Source: Panonychus citri
Taxonomy: Eukaryota; Arthropoda; Arachnida; Trombidiformes; Tetranychidae
Assembly (NCBI RefSeq): GCF_014898815.1
Contig: NW_026515428.1
Span: 1,488,001-1,552,000, forward strand
Direction of reading: 5' to 3'
DNA length: 64,000 nucleotides
Position numbers and translations under genes: made by a program. Under the pieces are notes generated by a model, which was given only the letters and a program-made list of their open reading frames with translations, did no database searches and was not told the DNA's origin. Shown piece by piece: positions 35,540 to 47,105 of this stretch. Position 1 is the first letter of the stretch; the number at the start of each line of letters is the position of its first letter.

Positions 35540-36469
35540 ATGGATAAAAATTTGATTTGTGCTCTTATAGTCAATGCTACTCTTTGTTTAATGATTCTTC
35601 TTTCATATTCATTTGCTGATAATTTCGAGATGAATACTGAGTCGAGAGAAGAGGAAGATGACAAATCGTTTGAAGTGAACATCAAAACTCATAAAAGGTC
35701 AATAAATAAAATCCTTAAAAATAAGTACTCACGATATGGAACCAAGTACCATTTTAATATCATGTATAATGATGTAGCACTAATGGATAATGTTTCCACT
35801 GAAATATCTTCATGGGAAATCTTAACTGGGTCAGTTCTTAATGAAAATAATAGGCTTCATGATATGGTATTGGCTTCACTTTATCCTGAAAATTTATCAA
35901 AAATTGGACTACCTGATGAGCACTGGCAATTAAACGATTTAACAAATTATTATCGACTTCACTCTGGAGTTGATGATCAAGTTTCGGGCACTACAACAAC
36001 AACTTTACATGATCACATTGAATCATATGAAAATTCCAAAGTATCGACTCGTTCGATTGACTTACAATTTACTGGACATCAACGAACTGTCGATTATGTT
36101 AATCGCGATTTTACTCAACTTTCGTTTGAAACAAAATCTGAAGCATTTATTTCAGAAAACCATTTGGCTCTCGTTTCATGGAACGAGGTGACTCTTAGCA
36201 AACGGAACAATTTCCAACGTTTAAGGCTTCGAGATACTTTGGGAAGAGAAACATCAGTGACACATAGAAATAATCGATGTACAAGAGTTTATCGATCACG
36301 AAGATTGGTCTTTTTGCAGCCAATCGATATTTCGAGAGGAACCACCGACTATTCTGATCTCTTGCAATGTGCAGATTCATTTTCACTTTTGATGAACATT
36401 ATCATCACGACACTTTTGCTCGAAATTACAAGAAATGGACTCAATGGACAGTATAAATTCCCTCATTAG
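35540..36469 (+). CDS. 309-residue secreted orphan protein, copy B
   Basis: Intact, 309 residues, same layout as copy A. The start MDKNLICAL is chosen because it is the start shared by all copies; an in-frame ATG 16 codons earlier (35492) lies in sequence that is UTR in the others. Differences from copy A cluster in residues 33-45 and 63-83 (for example SRYGTKYHFNIMYNDVALMD) while leader, VSTEISSWEILTGSV and C terminus are nearly identical. The C terminus ends NGQYKFPH. AATAAA at 36593-36598. The GATA/TATA block is at 35240-35254. A truncated OXA1L copy follows 600 bases downstream. Confidence 0.85.
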   Translation: MDKNLICALIVNATLCLMILLSYSFADNFEMNTESREEEDDKSFEVNIKTHKRSINKILKNKYSRYGTKYHFNIMYNDVALMDNVSTEISSWEILTGSVLNENNRLHDMVLASLYPENLSKIGLPDEHWQLNDLTNYYRLHSGVDDQVSGTTTTTLHDHIESYENSKVSTRSIDLQFTGHQRTVDYVNRDFTQLSFETKSEAFISENHLALVSWNEVTLSKRNNFQRLRLRDTLGRETSVTHRNNRCTRVYRSRRLVFLQPIDISRGTTDYSDLLQCADSFSLLMNIIITTLLLEITRNGLNGQYKFPH

Positions 36470-36639
36470 TTAAAGAACTATGGATTACAATTACTTATCA
36501 TTATTATTAATAATAATTTAACTCGGATTTTTTCTCGATTGGTTTTCTTCCCTGAAATTTCTGGATAATTTTTTCTTCGCTTTATTCCCAAAAATAAAGA
36601 ATCGATAATAAGATCGAGATTTAACTTTATTGATCCTTT

Positions 36640-36895
36640 GATCACCAATCACAATTTATTGTTAAAAACTGAATTTGATCATTTTTTGTGCGAAGATTGA
36701 TTAATTTAATCATCTAACTAAATCAACCCTGATTTAAACCTAGATAACAATGGAAGCGTTTTTCATACGATTGAATCATAACAAAATATTCATTAACATC
36801 CTTAATGCCCAATTGAGATATCGATTCTTGATTCTTGTCCATTCATGTACAGGTAATAATCTCATCAGTTTGAGTTGATAGTTGATACTTTATAA
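36640..36895. repeat. Shared repeat block Q and partial R between copy B and its OXA1L
   Basis: Block Q (about 36660-36780, GATTAATTTAATCATCTAAC and neighbours) recurs at 39545-39710, 40660-40740 and 51430-51590. The following piece (36785-36890, with ATCGATTCTTGATTCTTGTC and CATTCATGTACAGGTAAT) is part of block R found in full at 39715-40075 and, inverted, at 45020-45395. Confidence 0.75.
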
Positions 36896-37067
36896 TACTA
36901 ATAATTAATACTTTCTTTTCTACCACCTGATCGGTAATCATTTCGATTTTTTGTTTTTTCCTGTTATTCAATCTCAGCATGTTAATTTAAATTCATTCGC
37001 TTTTAATCCGAAAATCGACTTTAATTGCTATAGAATTGTTGTTAAAATTTAGTTTCCAGTTGACAAA

Positions 37068-38083
37068 ATGTTCGCAATTAGATCATCGGTTCCATTTAGA
37101 TGTGAGATGAACAGGTTAAGATGTTTTCGGATAAAATGTGATAATCAATTTAACCGAAGTTACTCTTCACATGTTACCTTTAGAATAACTAATTGTTTAC
37201 CGAATTCTAATCAACGACAATTGTTTAATTTAACGACGAAACATCGTACAATGGATTATAATATATTCTGGTCATCGAGAGCATCAATATCTTCCTCTGT
37301 GTCATCAAGCTCATCAGGATCTTCATCATTCTCATCACAATCGACTGATATTGAATTGGGACCTATGAATTTATCTCAAATTGCTGATGAATTAGGAAAA
37401 TTATCAAATGCTGGTAAAACTGGATCATCTCCAAACGTTGCTCAAGATAGTGTATCAATAACTGATGTCGATTTAACTGAATTTACTTCACCAATCGACA
37501 TAAACGATTTACCTGAAACCTTATTAACTGCATCTGACATTGGATTAACTTGGTTTGCACCAACCAGTAAGTATATTAACATTAACATACATTAGTTAAT
37601 ATCTTTAATCATTCTGACCTTTAATCTTATATTTAGATATAATCTTTAAATCACTCATGGCAATTCATGAACAATTACCATGGTGGGGATCGATTGCAGC
37701 TCTTACCCTTTGCCTGAGAATTTTACTTTTTCCATTAATGATTCGTAATATGAGTAAGTATTTTGATCAACTCTTAATTGTCAGATAATCTATTCAATTG
37801 ATTAATTTTCCTGTCTTTTCACCTTCTCTTTTCTCAATGTATCACAGAATCAACATCAAACATCTCTAAAAAGTAAAGGATCTTGATGCTTGTCGAACTG
37901 AATTTAGATCTACAATCGAAAGTGGAAATCATGCTTTACGTGAGAACAATTAACTTAACCATAGACTTACAATTTGATCACAATTTATCATTTCTTAATT
38001 CACCAGAGGTCAAATCTGCTGTAAAGCTTTTAGATGCAATGAAATCAAACCAATTGACCGTTTTAAAATCAATAACATCAATG
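37068..38083 (+). pseudogene. OXA1L: OXA1L pseudogene, unit B (3' truncated)
   Basis: Exon 1 (37068-37566) and exon 2 are intact and almost identical to the complete copy. In exon 3 a one-base loss with substitutions creates AAA AAG TAA, an in-frame stop at about 37873. In exon 4 the copy breaks off after CATCAATG and runs straight into the upstream flank of copy C (TATATATTGCGATAAGTT). Exons 5-7 are absent. A protein of about 215 residues ending in exon 3 could still be made but would lack most of the insertase core. Confidence 0.88.
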
Positions 38084-38415
38084 TATATATTGCGATAAGT
38101 TAAAATAAAAAGTCCAATGGAAACTATCATGACAACAACCACCAAGGAAATGCTCTTTCAAGCCTCTTAGTGGGATTGGCCCCAAAAATAAACTTGGACT
38201 CATATTAGTGGTCAGATTTTATAGCAATTACCAGGAAAGAAAAAGAAGAAGAAGAAGATGATGAAGAGGGAAAAGAACATAATTGCTTTAGTAAACGGAA
38301 AAGGAAAGAGAGAATATACTTGAGAATAGGCGATGGTCAATTGTTTGTGACCATTCAAACAAGTTGGACTTTACTTTACTGTGACAATTTTCTTGTTTCA
38401 AATTGTGAATCGAAA

Positions 38416-39343
38416 ATGGATAAAAATTTGATTTGTGCTCTTATAGTCAACGCTACTCTTTGTTTAATGATTATTCTTTCATATTCACTTGCTGATAATT
38501 TCGAGCTGAACATTGTGTCGAGAGAAGTGGAAGCTGACAAATCTTTTGATGTGGACATCAAAACTCATAAAAGGTCAATAAATAAAATCCTAAAACATAA
38601 GTACTTTCGATATGAAACTTGTTTCAATTGTGATATTGTATACTGATGTGGCACCTATAGATCATGTTTCCACTGAAATATCATCATGGGAAATCTTAAC
38701 TGGATCAATTCATAATGAAAATATAAGGAGTTGTGATATGGTATTGGCTGCACTTTACCCTGAAAATTTATCAAAAATTGGATTACCTGATGAACAGAGG
38801 AAGTTTAACCATTTAATTAATTATTATCGACTTCACTCTGGAGTTGATGATCAAGTTTCGGGCTCCGCAACCGTAACTTTAGATAATCGCATTGAATCAT
38901 ATGAAAATTTCAAAGGATCAACTCGTTCCATTGTATTAACATTTACTGGAGATCAACAAACTGTCGATTATGTTAATCGTGATTTTACTCGAGTTTGGTT
39001 TGTAACAAAATCTGAAGCATTTATTTCAGAAAATCATTTGGTTCTCATTTCATGGAACGAGGTGACTGTTCAAAAGCGAAACTCTTTACAACGTTTAAGA
39101 CTTCGAGATACTTTGGGAAGAGAAACATCGGTGACACATAAAAATCGTGGAAGTAGAACAATCTATGAATCACCGAGATTGGTCTTTTTGCAGCCGATCG
39201 ATAGTTCGAGAGGAACCACCGACTATTCTGATCTTTTAGAATGTGCAGATTCATTTTCACTTTTGATGAACATTATCATCACGACACTTTTGCTCGAAAT
39301 TACAAGAAATGGACTTCATGGAAATTACAAATTCTTTCAATGA
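38416..39343 (+). pseudogene. 309-residue secreted orphan gene, copy C, one frameshift
   Basis: Starts MDKNLICAL with a normal leader. A single base is missing relative to the other copies near 38641-38645 (TATACTGATGTGGCACC against frames reading ...GATGTGGCACT), giving an early TGA. The frame then resumes and is open to the usual C terminus at 39343, so everything except this one base is intact. Whether it is a true pseudogene, a recent polymorphism or an assembly error cannot be told here. Its second half (residues about 195-275) is nearly identical to copy D. AATAAA at 39467-39472. Confidence 0.8.
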
Positions 39344-39544
39344 TTGAAGAATCATGGATTGCAATTGAATATTGATTTATTAACAATAATTCAACTGGGA
39401 TCTTTTACTCGATTGGTTTTCTTCCCTGAAATTTCTGGATAATTTTTTCTTCGCTTTTTTCTCAAAAATAAAGAATCGATAATAGGATTGACATTTGAAT
39501 GTATTGCTCCTTTGATCACCGAAACGATTTACCTAAAACCTTTT

Positions 39545-40075
39545 TAATCACAATTTATTGTTGAAAACTGGATCAATTTGATTATTTTTTATAGAAAGAT
39601 TGATTAATTTAATCATCTAAGCATCAACTAAAGCAAGCCTGATTTAAACTTTGATTACATTGGAATCGTTTTTCATTCAATTAAATCACAACAACAAAAT
39701 TATCAATTATCATCATCTATTTACAGAATCACGAGAAGATAATCATCATCCCTTTTTTGTCAATTCTAAGACTTTCATATAATAATTTAGATTGACTTGA
39801 TCATCACGTTAACTATCATTTCTATTTAGACAATTAATTTAAAACGTAGACAATCAAACAATACAACTCATTTAACAATTAATTGATCATCGAACCGCTA
39901 ATTGTCAGCTCAATTTATCATCTCATCATCAATTCTAACATGATAATAATAATAAAATTTATTAACATCCTTAATGTCAATTGAGATATCGATTCTTATT
40001 CTTGTCCATTCATGTACAGGTATTAATTCATCAGTTTGAGTTGATAGTTGACTAAAAATTATCTGATTAACGATT
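39545..40075. repeat. Repeat blocks Q and R (R in reverse orientation to 45020-45395)
   Basis: 39545-39710 is block Q. 39715-40075 is block R: its reverse complement matches 45020-45395 over its full length (for example CATCATCCCTTTTTTGTCAA here and TTGACAAAAAAGGGATGATG there). Together with 45020-45395 it makes a pair of inverted repeats enclosing unit D. Confidence 0.85.
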
Positions 40076-40139
40076 TAACATCAATTATAAACCATCGGGA
40101 CGATTCATCTGTCCATCATTATGTCCTCATCATTTCCTT

Positions 40140-40525
40140 TTCCTCCTTGTTAACATTAACATATATTAACAAGTATGTTAATGTATACATTAGTTAATAT
40201 CTTTAATGATTTCAACCTTTAATCTTATATTTAGATATAATCTTTAATCACTCATGGCAATTCATGAACAATTACCATGGTGGGATCGATTGCAGCTCTT
40301 ACCCTTTGCCTGAGAATTTTACTTTTCCTTTACTTGAATGGTTGTTTAAGAGAACTAAATTAAACTGTAAATCATAGTTTCTATTGACAATCTTTTCTAA
40401 TTTTTCATTACTCTTAGGAATGTCTTTTCGCTGCTTTTCGCCATAAGAGGAATGGCAATTATCCGATTGAATCAATGAAAACCAGTACTTACCGATTTAA
40501 CAATTCCAGATCCTACTTTATATTA
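40140..40525 (+). pseudogene. OXA1L: OXA1L pseudogene fragment, unit C
   Basis: Contains part of intron 1, exon 2 (with a one-base loss: CCATGGTGGGATCG) and, after a jump, the end of intron 4 and part of exon 5 (CGCCATAAGAGGAATGGCAA) with further small deletions. It then breaks off into repeat block Q. No coding capacity remains. Confidence 0.85.
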
Positions 40526-41003
40526 ATCAATGAGTTATATAATCAAAAACAACTTATTATTAATTTACAATCGACTACCGTTGAAAATATGATCATCAAA
40601 ATTGATTTTTATCTTTTTTCGGCAAAACAATCAAGGACAGACAATGTCATTGGCTATTGTTAAAAACTAAATCAATTTGATCATTTTTTATGTAAACGTT
40701 GATTTGATCATCTTACTAAATCAAGGGTTGATTTAGTTAAATGATAATAATAAGTGGATTTAGCTCCAAAAATAAACTTGGACTAATATTAGTGGTCAGT
40801 TTTTATAGCAATTATCAGGAAAGAAGGCGAAGAAGAAGAAGAAGAAGAAGAAGAGGGAAAAGAACATAATTGCTTTAGTCAACGGAAAAGGAAAGAGAGT
40901 AAATGCTTGAGAATAGGCGATGGTCAGTTGTTTGTGATCATTCAAACAAGTTGGACTTTTACTTTACTGTGACAATTTTCTTATTTCAAATTGTGAATCG
41001 AAA

Positions 41004-41933
41004 ATGGATAAAAATTTGATTTGTGCTCTTATAGTCAACGCTACTCTTTGTTTAATGATTCTTCTTTCATATTCATTTGCTGATAATTTCGAGCTGAACA
41101 TTGAGTCAGATGTAGATCATAGTGGAAAATTGTTTGATGTGAACATCAAAACTCATAAAAGGTCAATAAATAAAATTCTTAAAAATAAGTACTATCGATC
41201 TGGATTAAGTTACGATTGGGAAATCATGCATAGTGATGTGGCACTTCTGGATGAGGTTTCCACAGAAATATCCTCATGGGAAATATTAACTGGTTCAGTT
41301 AATAATGAGATTGGCAGAGTGTATGATATGATATTGGCTGCACTTTATCCTGAAAATTTATCAAAAATTGGATTACCTGATGAACAATTGAATACTAACG
41401 ATTTGATTAACTATTATAAACTTCACTTTGGAATTGATGAGCAAGTTTCGGGCTCTGCAAACACATATTTAGATGATCACATTGAATCATATGAAAATTC
41501 CAAAGTATCAACCCGTTCAATTGTATTACAATTTACTGGAGATCAACAAACTGTCGATCATGTTAATCGTGATTTTACTCGAGTTTGGTTTGTAACAAAA
41601 TCTGAAGCATTTATTTCAGAAAATCATTTGGTTCTCATTTCATGGAACGAGGTGACTGTTCAAAAGCGAAACTCTTTACAACGTTTAAGACTTCGAGATA
41701 CTTTGGGAAGAGAAACATCGGTGACACATAAAAATCGTGGAGGTAGAACAATCTATGAATCACCGAGATTGGTCTTTTTGCAACCGATCGATATCTCGAG
41801 AGGAACCAGCGACTATTCTGATCTCTTAGAATGTGCAAATTCATTCTCAATTTTGATGAACATTATAATCGCGACACTTTTACTCGAAATTACAAGAAAT
41901 GGACTTCATGGACATTACAAGTTCTCTCATTGA
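41004..41933 (+). CDS. 309-residue secreted orphan protein, copy D
   Basis: Intact, 309 residues. Same leader and conserved blocks as copy A. The variable regions are its own: NIESDVDHSGKLFD at 32-45 and YRSGLSYDWEIMHSDVALLDE around 63-84. From residue about 195 it shares with copy C a form distinct from A, B and E (TRVWFVTKSEAF, EVTVQKRNSLQRLRL, THKNRGGRTIYESPRL). The upstream flank is truncated before the GATA/TATA block seen at copies A-C, so its promoter may differ. AATAAA at 42084-42089. The only complete OXA1L follows 470 bases downstream. Confidence 0.86.
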   Translation: MDKNLICALIVNATLCLMILLSYSFADNFELNIESDVDHSGKLFDVNIKTHKRSINKILKNKYYRSGLSYDWEIMHSDVALLDEVSTEISSWEILTGSVNNEIGRVYDMILAALYPENLSKIGLPDEQLNTNDLINYYKLHFGIDEQVSGSANTYLDDHIESYENSKVSTRSIVLQFTGDQQTVDHVNRDFTRVWFVTKSEAFISENHLVLISWNEVTVQKRNSLQRLRLRDTLGRETSVTHKNRGGRTIYESPRLVFLQPIDISRGTSDYSDLLECANSFSILMNIIIATLLLEITRNGLHGHYKFSH

Positions 41934-42406
41934 TCACAATTAGATAACGAACTTTTAACAATTAAATTTGGTTAATTTAATTTTGATCTTTCACTCAGTT
42001 AAACTGAGTCAGTTTTTCTTCACCTGAAATTTCGTTTCCTATCGTAATTTCTTGATAACTTTCTCTTTGCTTTTTTCTGAAAAAATAAAGAATAAGGATC
42101 GTCATTTCTTGATTATTTTATCACCGAGATCTTTATTAGATTATGAACAATTAAATCAATTCTTTCATGATATTAGAATAAATGTCCATTTTATTAAGTT
42201 TTATTACGAATTCCTGGTTGAGAGAAAAAAGATTTTCAAGTTTCGCGCTTTTCTTTCTGTTTACTTTCTTTTCTACCACCTGATCGGTAATCATTTCGTT
42301 TTCTTGTTTATTCCTGTTATTCAATCTCAGCATGTTAATTTAAATTCTTCAACTTTTAATTAAAGAATAGACTTTAATTGTTAAAATTTAGTTTCCAGTT
42401 GACAAA

Positions 42407-44249
42407 ATGTTCGCAATTAGATCATCGGTTCCATTTAGATGTGAGATGAACAGGTTAAGATGTTTTCGGATAAAATGTGATAATCAATTTAACCGAATGT
42501 ACTCTTCACATGTTACCTTTAGAATAACTAATTGTTTACCTAATTCTAATCAACGACAATTGTTTAATTTAACGACGAAACATCGTACAATGGATTATAA
42601 TATATTCTGGTCATCGAGAGCATCAATATCTTCCTCTGTGTCATCAAGCTCATCAGGATCTTCATCATTCTCATCACAATCGACTGATATTGAATTGGGA
42701 CCTTTGAATTTATCTCAAATTGCTGATGAATTAGGAAAATTATCAAATGCTGGTAAAACTGGATCATCTCCAAACGTTGCTCAAGATAGTGTATCAATAA
42801 CTGATGTCGATTTAACTGAATTTACTTCACCAATCGACATAAACGATTTACCTGAAACCTTATTAACTGCATCTGACATTGGATTAACTTGGTTTGCACC
42901 AACCAGTAAGTATATTAACATTAACATACATTAGTTAATATCTTTAATGATTCCGACCTTTAATCTTATATTTAGATATAATCTTTAAATCACTCATGGC
43001 AATTCATGAACAATTACCATGGTGGGGATCGATTGCAGCTCTTACCCTTTGCCTGAGAATTTTACTTTTTCCATTAATGATTCGTAATATGAGTAAGTAT
43101 TTTGATCAACATTTAATTGTCAGATAATCTATTCAATTGATTAATTTTCCTGTCTTTTCACCTTCTCTTTTCTCAATTTATCTCAGAATCAACATCAAAC
43201 ATTTCAAAGAATGTAAAGGATCTTGAAGCTTGTCGAACTGAGTTTAGATCTACAATCGAAAGTGGAAATCATGCTTTACGTGAGAACAATTAACTTAACC
43301 ATAGACTTACAATTTGATCACAATTTATCATTTCTTTTAATTCACCAGAGGTCAAATCTGCTGTAAAGCTTTTAGATGCAATGAAGTCAAACCAATTGAC
43401 CGTTTTAAAATCATTAACACCAATGCTTGGAATGGTTAGTTTTTAAGAGAACTGAATTGTAAATCACAATTTCTATTGACAATTTTTTTTCTAATTTCTT
43501 GTTAATTACTCTTAGGGTGTCGTCTTTTCAAGCTGCTTTTTCGCCATAAGAGGAATGGCCAATTATCCGATTGAATCAATGAGAACCGAAGGACTTTCAT
43601 GGTTTACCGATTTAACAATTCCAGATCCCTACTTTGTCCTACCAGCATTAACATCATTAACCCTTTATTATGTGATAACCAATGGAAATGAAACAGGTAA
43701 ATATAATTCAATTTCCGCCATGAATTCAATGGTTTTGTCATTATCTGAATCAAGTTTCCAATTACTAATTTGTAATCTTTGTTTCCCTAATGATAATAGT
43801 TCCCGTTGATCCTATTTCTGCCAAAGCAATTAGGTTTATGCCTCTTGTTTTATGTCCAGTTGTGATTATTGTTGGTGCATCATTTCCCGCTGCTCTTAAC
43901 ACTTACTGGTTAACCAACAATTTAATTAGTTTGGGACAAGGTTTCATATTGAGGAAAACCAAATTACGGGAAGTACTTGAGATTCCGGATGCAGCTAAAG
44001 CGACCCAAGAGATGTCGAAGTCTTCATTAGAAAGTACAATGGAAATGCAAAAAGGTTAATCATTGGCTTCAGTTAATCTCTTATTCAATGTGATTTCTAA
44101 TTGTTTTCTTTTTTTTCACCACAATTAACTTTTATATCCTTATAGATATTCAATTAGCGGCTAAGCTTGTTAAAGAAGTTTATGAAGCAAAGATGAATCG
44201 AGATATTAAATTAAAAGCAGCACAAATGAAGCAGGATAAAAACGCTTGA
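42407..44249 (+). CDS. OXA1L: Mitochondrial inner membrane insertase OXA1L (complete copy)
   Basis: Seven exons, all phases agreeing: 42407-42905, 42976-43092, 43187-43279, 43349-43434, 43516-43696, 43800-44054 and 44146-44249; 444 residues. OXA1 inserts mitochondrially made and some imported proteins into the inner membrane. Exon 1 encodes an Arg-rich mitochondrial leader and a Ser-rich linker. The YidC/Oxa1 core follows: PWWGSIAALTLCLRILLFPLM, a loop with LEACRTEF, then VVFSSCFFAIRGMANYPIESM, the GLSWFTDLTIPDPYFVLP motif, and ALNTYWLTNNLISLGQG. The C-terminal exon is basic and helical (KEVYEAKMNRDIKLKAAQ), as expected of the matrix ribosome-binding tail. The upstream block CTACCACCTGATCGGTAATC (about 42274) is shared with the other copies. 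Confidence 0.93.
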
Positions 44250-45004
44250 AGTCCCTGGAATTAAGATAACAATCAATTTGGACAATCTAATTAAAATCGA
44301 TGGATAGTTTTACCAATCATCAAATAGTTACACTCTCATGGAGACCACCAAGTCAAACTGTTGTAATGATTAAAGTGTTGATCATTACGATGAAACAATT
44401 TAGGAGATACAATTTCTGTTCTCATTTATTGTAAATAGTATTTATTACTAGTTGACTAATTTAAATCATTTCACTCTTGAAATTCAAGAAATATGTGATT
44501 TCTATTATATAAACCAGTTAATTAACAAATTGTATATCAAGTTGATGGTTTATTATTTAGTATTTACTTATATTTAAGATGAAAGTTTCAATCTTAAATT
44601 TTAAGACCAAGTTGATTATCTAATATGAAGGGTTTGCAATACAAATGTTTCATCATTTATAGATGATTATCTTCATCTCATCATCTTGATATTGATTGGA
44701 ATCTATTTGGAGTCAGCAAGTTTATATACAAGCAATATAATTAACGAAAAGTTATCTTCAAGTCATCATTACTATTTGGACAAGGACGAGAAATGAACAT
44801 GGGCCCATCAGAGGATGACAACAATTTGATTGAATAACAACAACAACAAGAAAATATAAACACTAACAAGGAGGAAGAGGAAATGATGAAGACATAATAA
44901 GAAGAAGACAAAAAAAAATAATGGATAATTGGAAAGTCAACTTGAAGAGTAGCCTTAAAATTAGATGAATCTAATCCCCGATTGGTTTATAATTGATGTT
45001 AAAT
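44250..45004. other. 3' flank of OXA1L
   Basis: AT-rich 3' UTR and intergenic sequence without a gene. The piece around 44420-44470 matches the tail of the unit A OXA1L remnant, which shows the 3' UTR extends at least this far. Confidence 0.6.
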
Positions 45005-45395
45005 CGTTAATTAGATAATTTTTTTAGTCAACTATCAACTCAAACTGATGAGATTAATACCTGTACATGAATGGACAAGAATCAAGAATCGATATCTCAA
45101 TTGGACATTAAGGATGTTAATAAATTTTTTGTTATTATTATCATGTTAGAATTGATGATGAGAGATGATAAATTGAGCTGACAATTAGCGGTTCGATGAT
45201 CAATTAATTGTTAAAATGAGTTGTATTTGTTTGAATGTCTACGTTTTTACAGATTAATTGTCTAAATAGAAATGATAGTTAACGTGATGATCAAGTCAAT
45301 CTAAATTATTATATGAAAGTCTTAGAATTGACAAAAAAGGGATGATGATTATCTTCTCAGTAATTCTGTAAATAGATGATAATGATGTAACATCA
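45005..45395. repeat. Repeat block R (inverted relative to 39715-40075)
   Basis: Full-length copy of block R in the opposite orientation to 39715-40075. The part from GATGAGAGATGATAAATTGAGC to TTATCTTCTCAG recurs in the same orientation at 49783-49984. No terminal repeats or open frame indicating a transposon are seen. Confidence 0.85.
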
Positions 45396-46945
45396 CTTTT
45401 AATAGAGGCAACTCTTGTCTCTATAAATTTGTTACTATTTTTCATATCAAAAGTGGGAGTTTTTTCAGCAGGAGGAGATAATAAGGCTTCCAATGTTTTG
45501 GAATTGCTTGGTGCTGATTTTGATGAACATTTAGCAACAGTTCTCGCAACAATTAAAGATGTCGAGGTTGTTGATTTTGGTACTTTGGATGATGAACAAG
45601 TAGAGGTTTGATTGGTGTTGGAGGTTGAGGAAGAAGAAGAAGAAGAAGAAGAAGAAGAAGATGATGATGATGATGATGATGTAAACAATTGTAGATTTAT
45701 CCATTTTTTATCATTCTTGGGTTTATTATCATTATTATTATTGTTGGTTGTAAATTATCTTCTAAATGACTTTTGATTTTCCATTTTGGTCTCTTTGGGT
45801 GTATCAAAATCTTTAGGACGAATAGCAACGGCAGCGAGTTTATTGGTTACTATTATTGGTAAAAATACCAATATTTTACCATTTTTGATGAAATTTCTTG
45901 GTCAAAATGATTTCACTTTTGATCGTTGGAGGTTATCTTTAGATGTAGTAGTTGCATCAATTATTGATTCAGATGATGATAATGAAGATGATGATAATTT
46001 GTTAATTTGATTATTAGTAGTAGTAGCTGTAGTACTATTATTATTATTATTATTTTTGATCCTTTCGATCCCTCGAGAAATATGTTGATGATGAAGAGTG
46101 AAAATCCAGAAGGTGAGATGCAATTAGGACTGGAGCTGGGATAAGGGCTACATGATGTGGATGGTGATGAAACGGTTTGTAATGATAAACCAGAATCGTG
46201 GTGGAAGCATTTTAGGACTATTGTCAATACTAGGTACTGATATTGTTGTTAGCATCTTTTTTAATTATTATTATTGTTGTTGTTGTTAACGCTATTTAAG
46301 GTAATGTTTGTTGGTGAAGGACCTTTGTTGGCTACAGCAGAATTACCTGTAATAACAACCGGAGGTGTAACAGCAATAACGAACCCATTTTAATATCAGC
46401 ATGTGGAGACTTTAGGTGTTGATGATTTGTTGGAGATGCTGGAGGCCCAGGAGGGGTTGGTAAGATAGGCATCCGTCCTGAAACAGATATGAACAGGATG
46501 ATTCCATGTCGAGGTTATCAGCTGAATTTTGCTCTGAATGGGGCATACTTGATGCAAGTTTACGATGATTTAGATATTCTTTACATCGCCGATATTCATC
46601 GGCACAATATTCCTTTCACTTTCATATCCACGAGCAGTCATTGAAATGTTAACTGAATTACAGGTTGACGATGTAACAGAGGGTATGGTTGAGGTTGATG
46701 AAGATGAGTTGGATGTAGTAAAATAGTATTTGATGATTGGGTTGAAGGTGATTGCATACTAAGATCTCAACACCTACCATCTGACAGGTTTATTCCTTGT
46801 ACTTTACGTCGTTTAAGGTGTTTCGATTTAACTGGTTGGAAGCTTGTCTCTTGGTCCACTGTCTCCGGATCTGAGGCTGTATACCTAAGCTCCTTAAAAT
46901 TATTAGCATCAACATCCTGATTGGTAGTGGTAGCAACATGGAAGA
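45390..46945 (-). pseudogene. Decayed copy of gene S (S2)
   Basis: Collinear with 25750-27360 of gene S, same strand, but with many one- or two-base losses, mostly in homopolymers (for example GTTGTAAATTATCTTC for GTTGTAAAATTATCTTC) and small deletions that break every frame. The left end abuts block R and the right end stops at GGTAGCAACATGG, where it joins the upstream GAAGAAG tract of copy E. It covers the C-terminal 40% of S, whereas S1 keeps pieces from end to end. Confidence 0.88.
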
Positions 46946-47105
46946 AGAAGAAGAAGAAGAGGGAAAAGAACATAATTGCTTTAGCAAACGGAAAAGGAAA
47001 GAGAGTTAATATACTTGAGAATAGGCGATGGTCAGTTGTTTGTGATCATTCAAACGAGTTGGACTTTTACTGTGATAATTTTCTTGTTTCAAATTGTAAA
47101 TCGAA

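Noticed and set aside
31518..41933. Possible relation of the 309-residue family to ribosome-inactivating or other enzymatic toxins
   Set aside because: Size and signal peptide alone are compatible, but I find no catalytic signature or cysteine framework; no toxin call is supportable.
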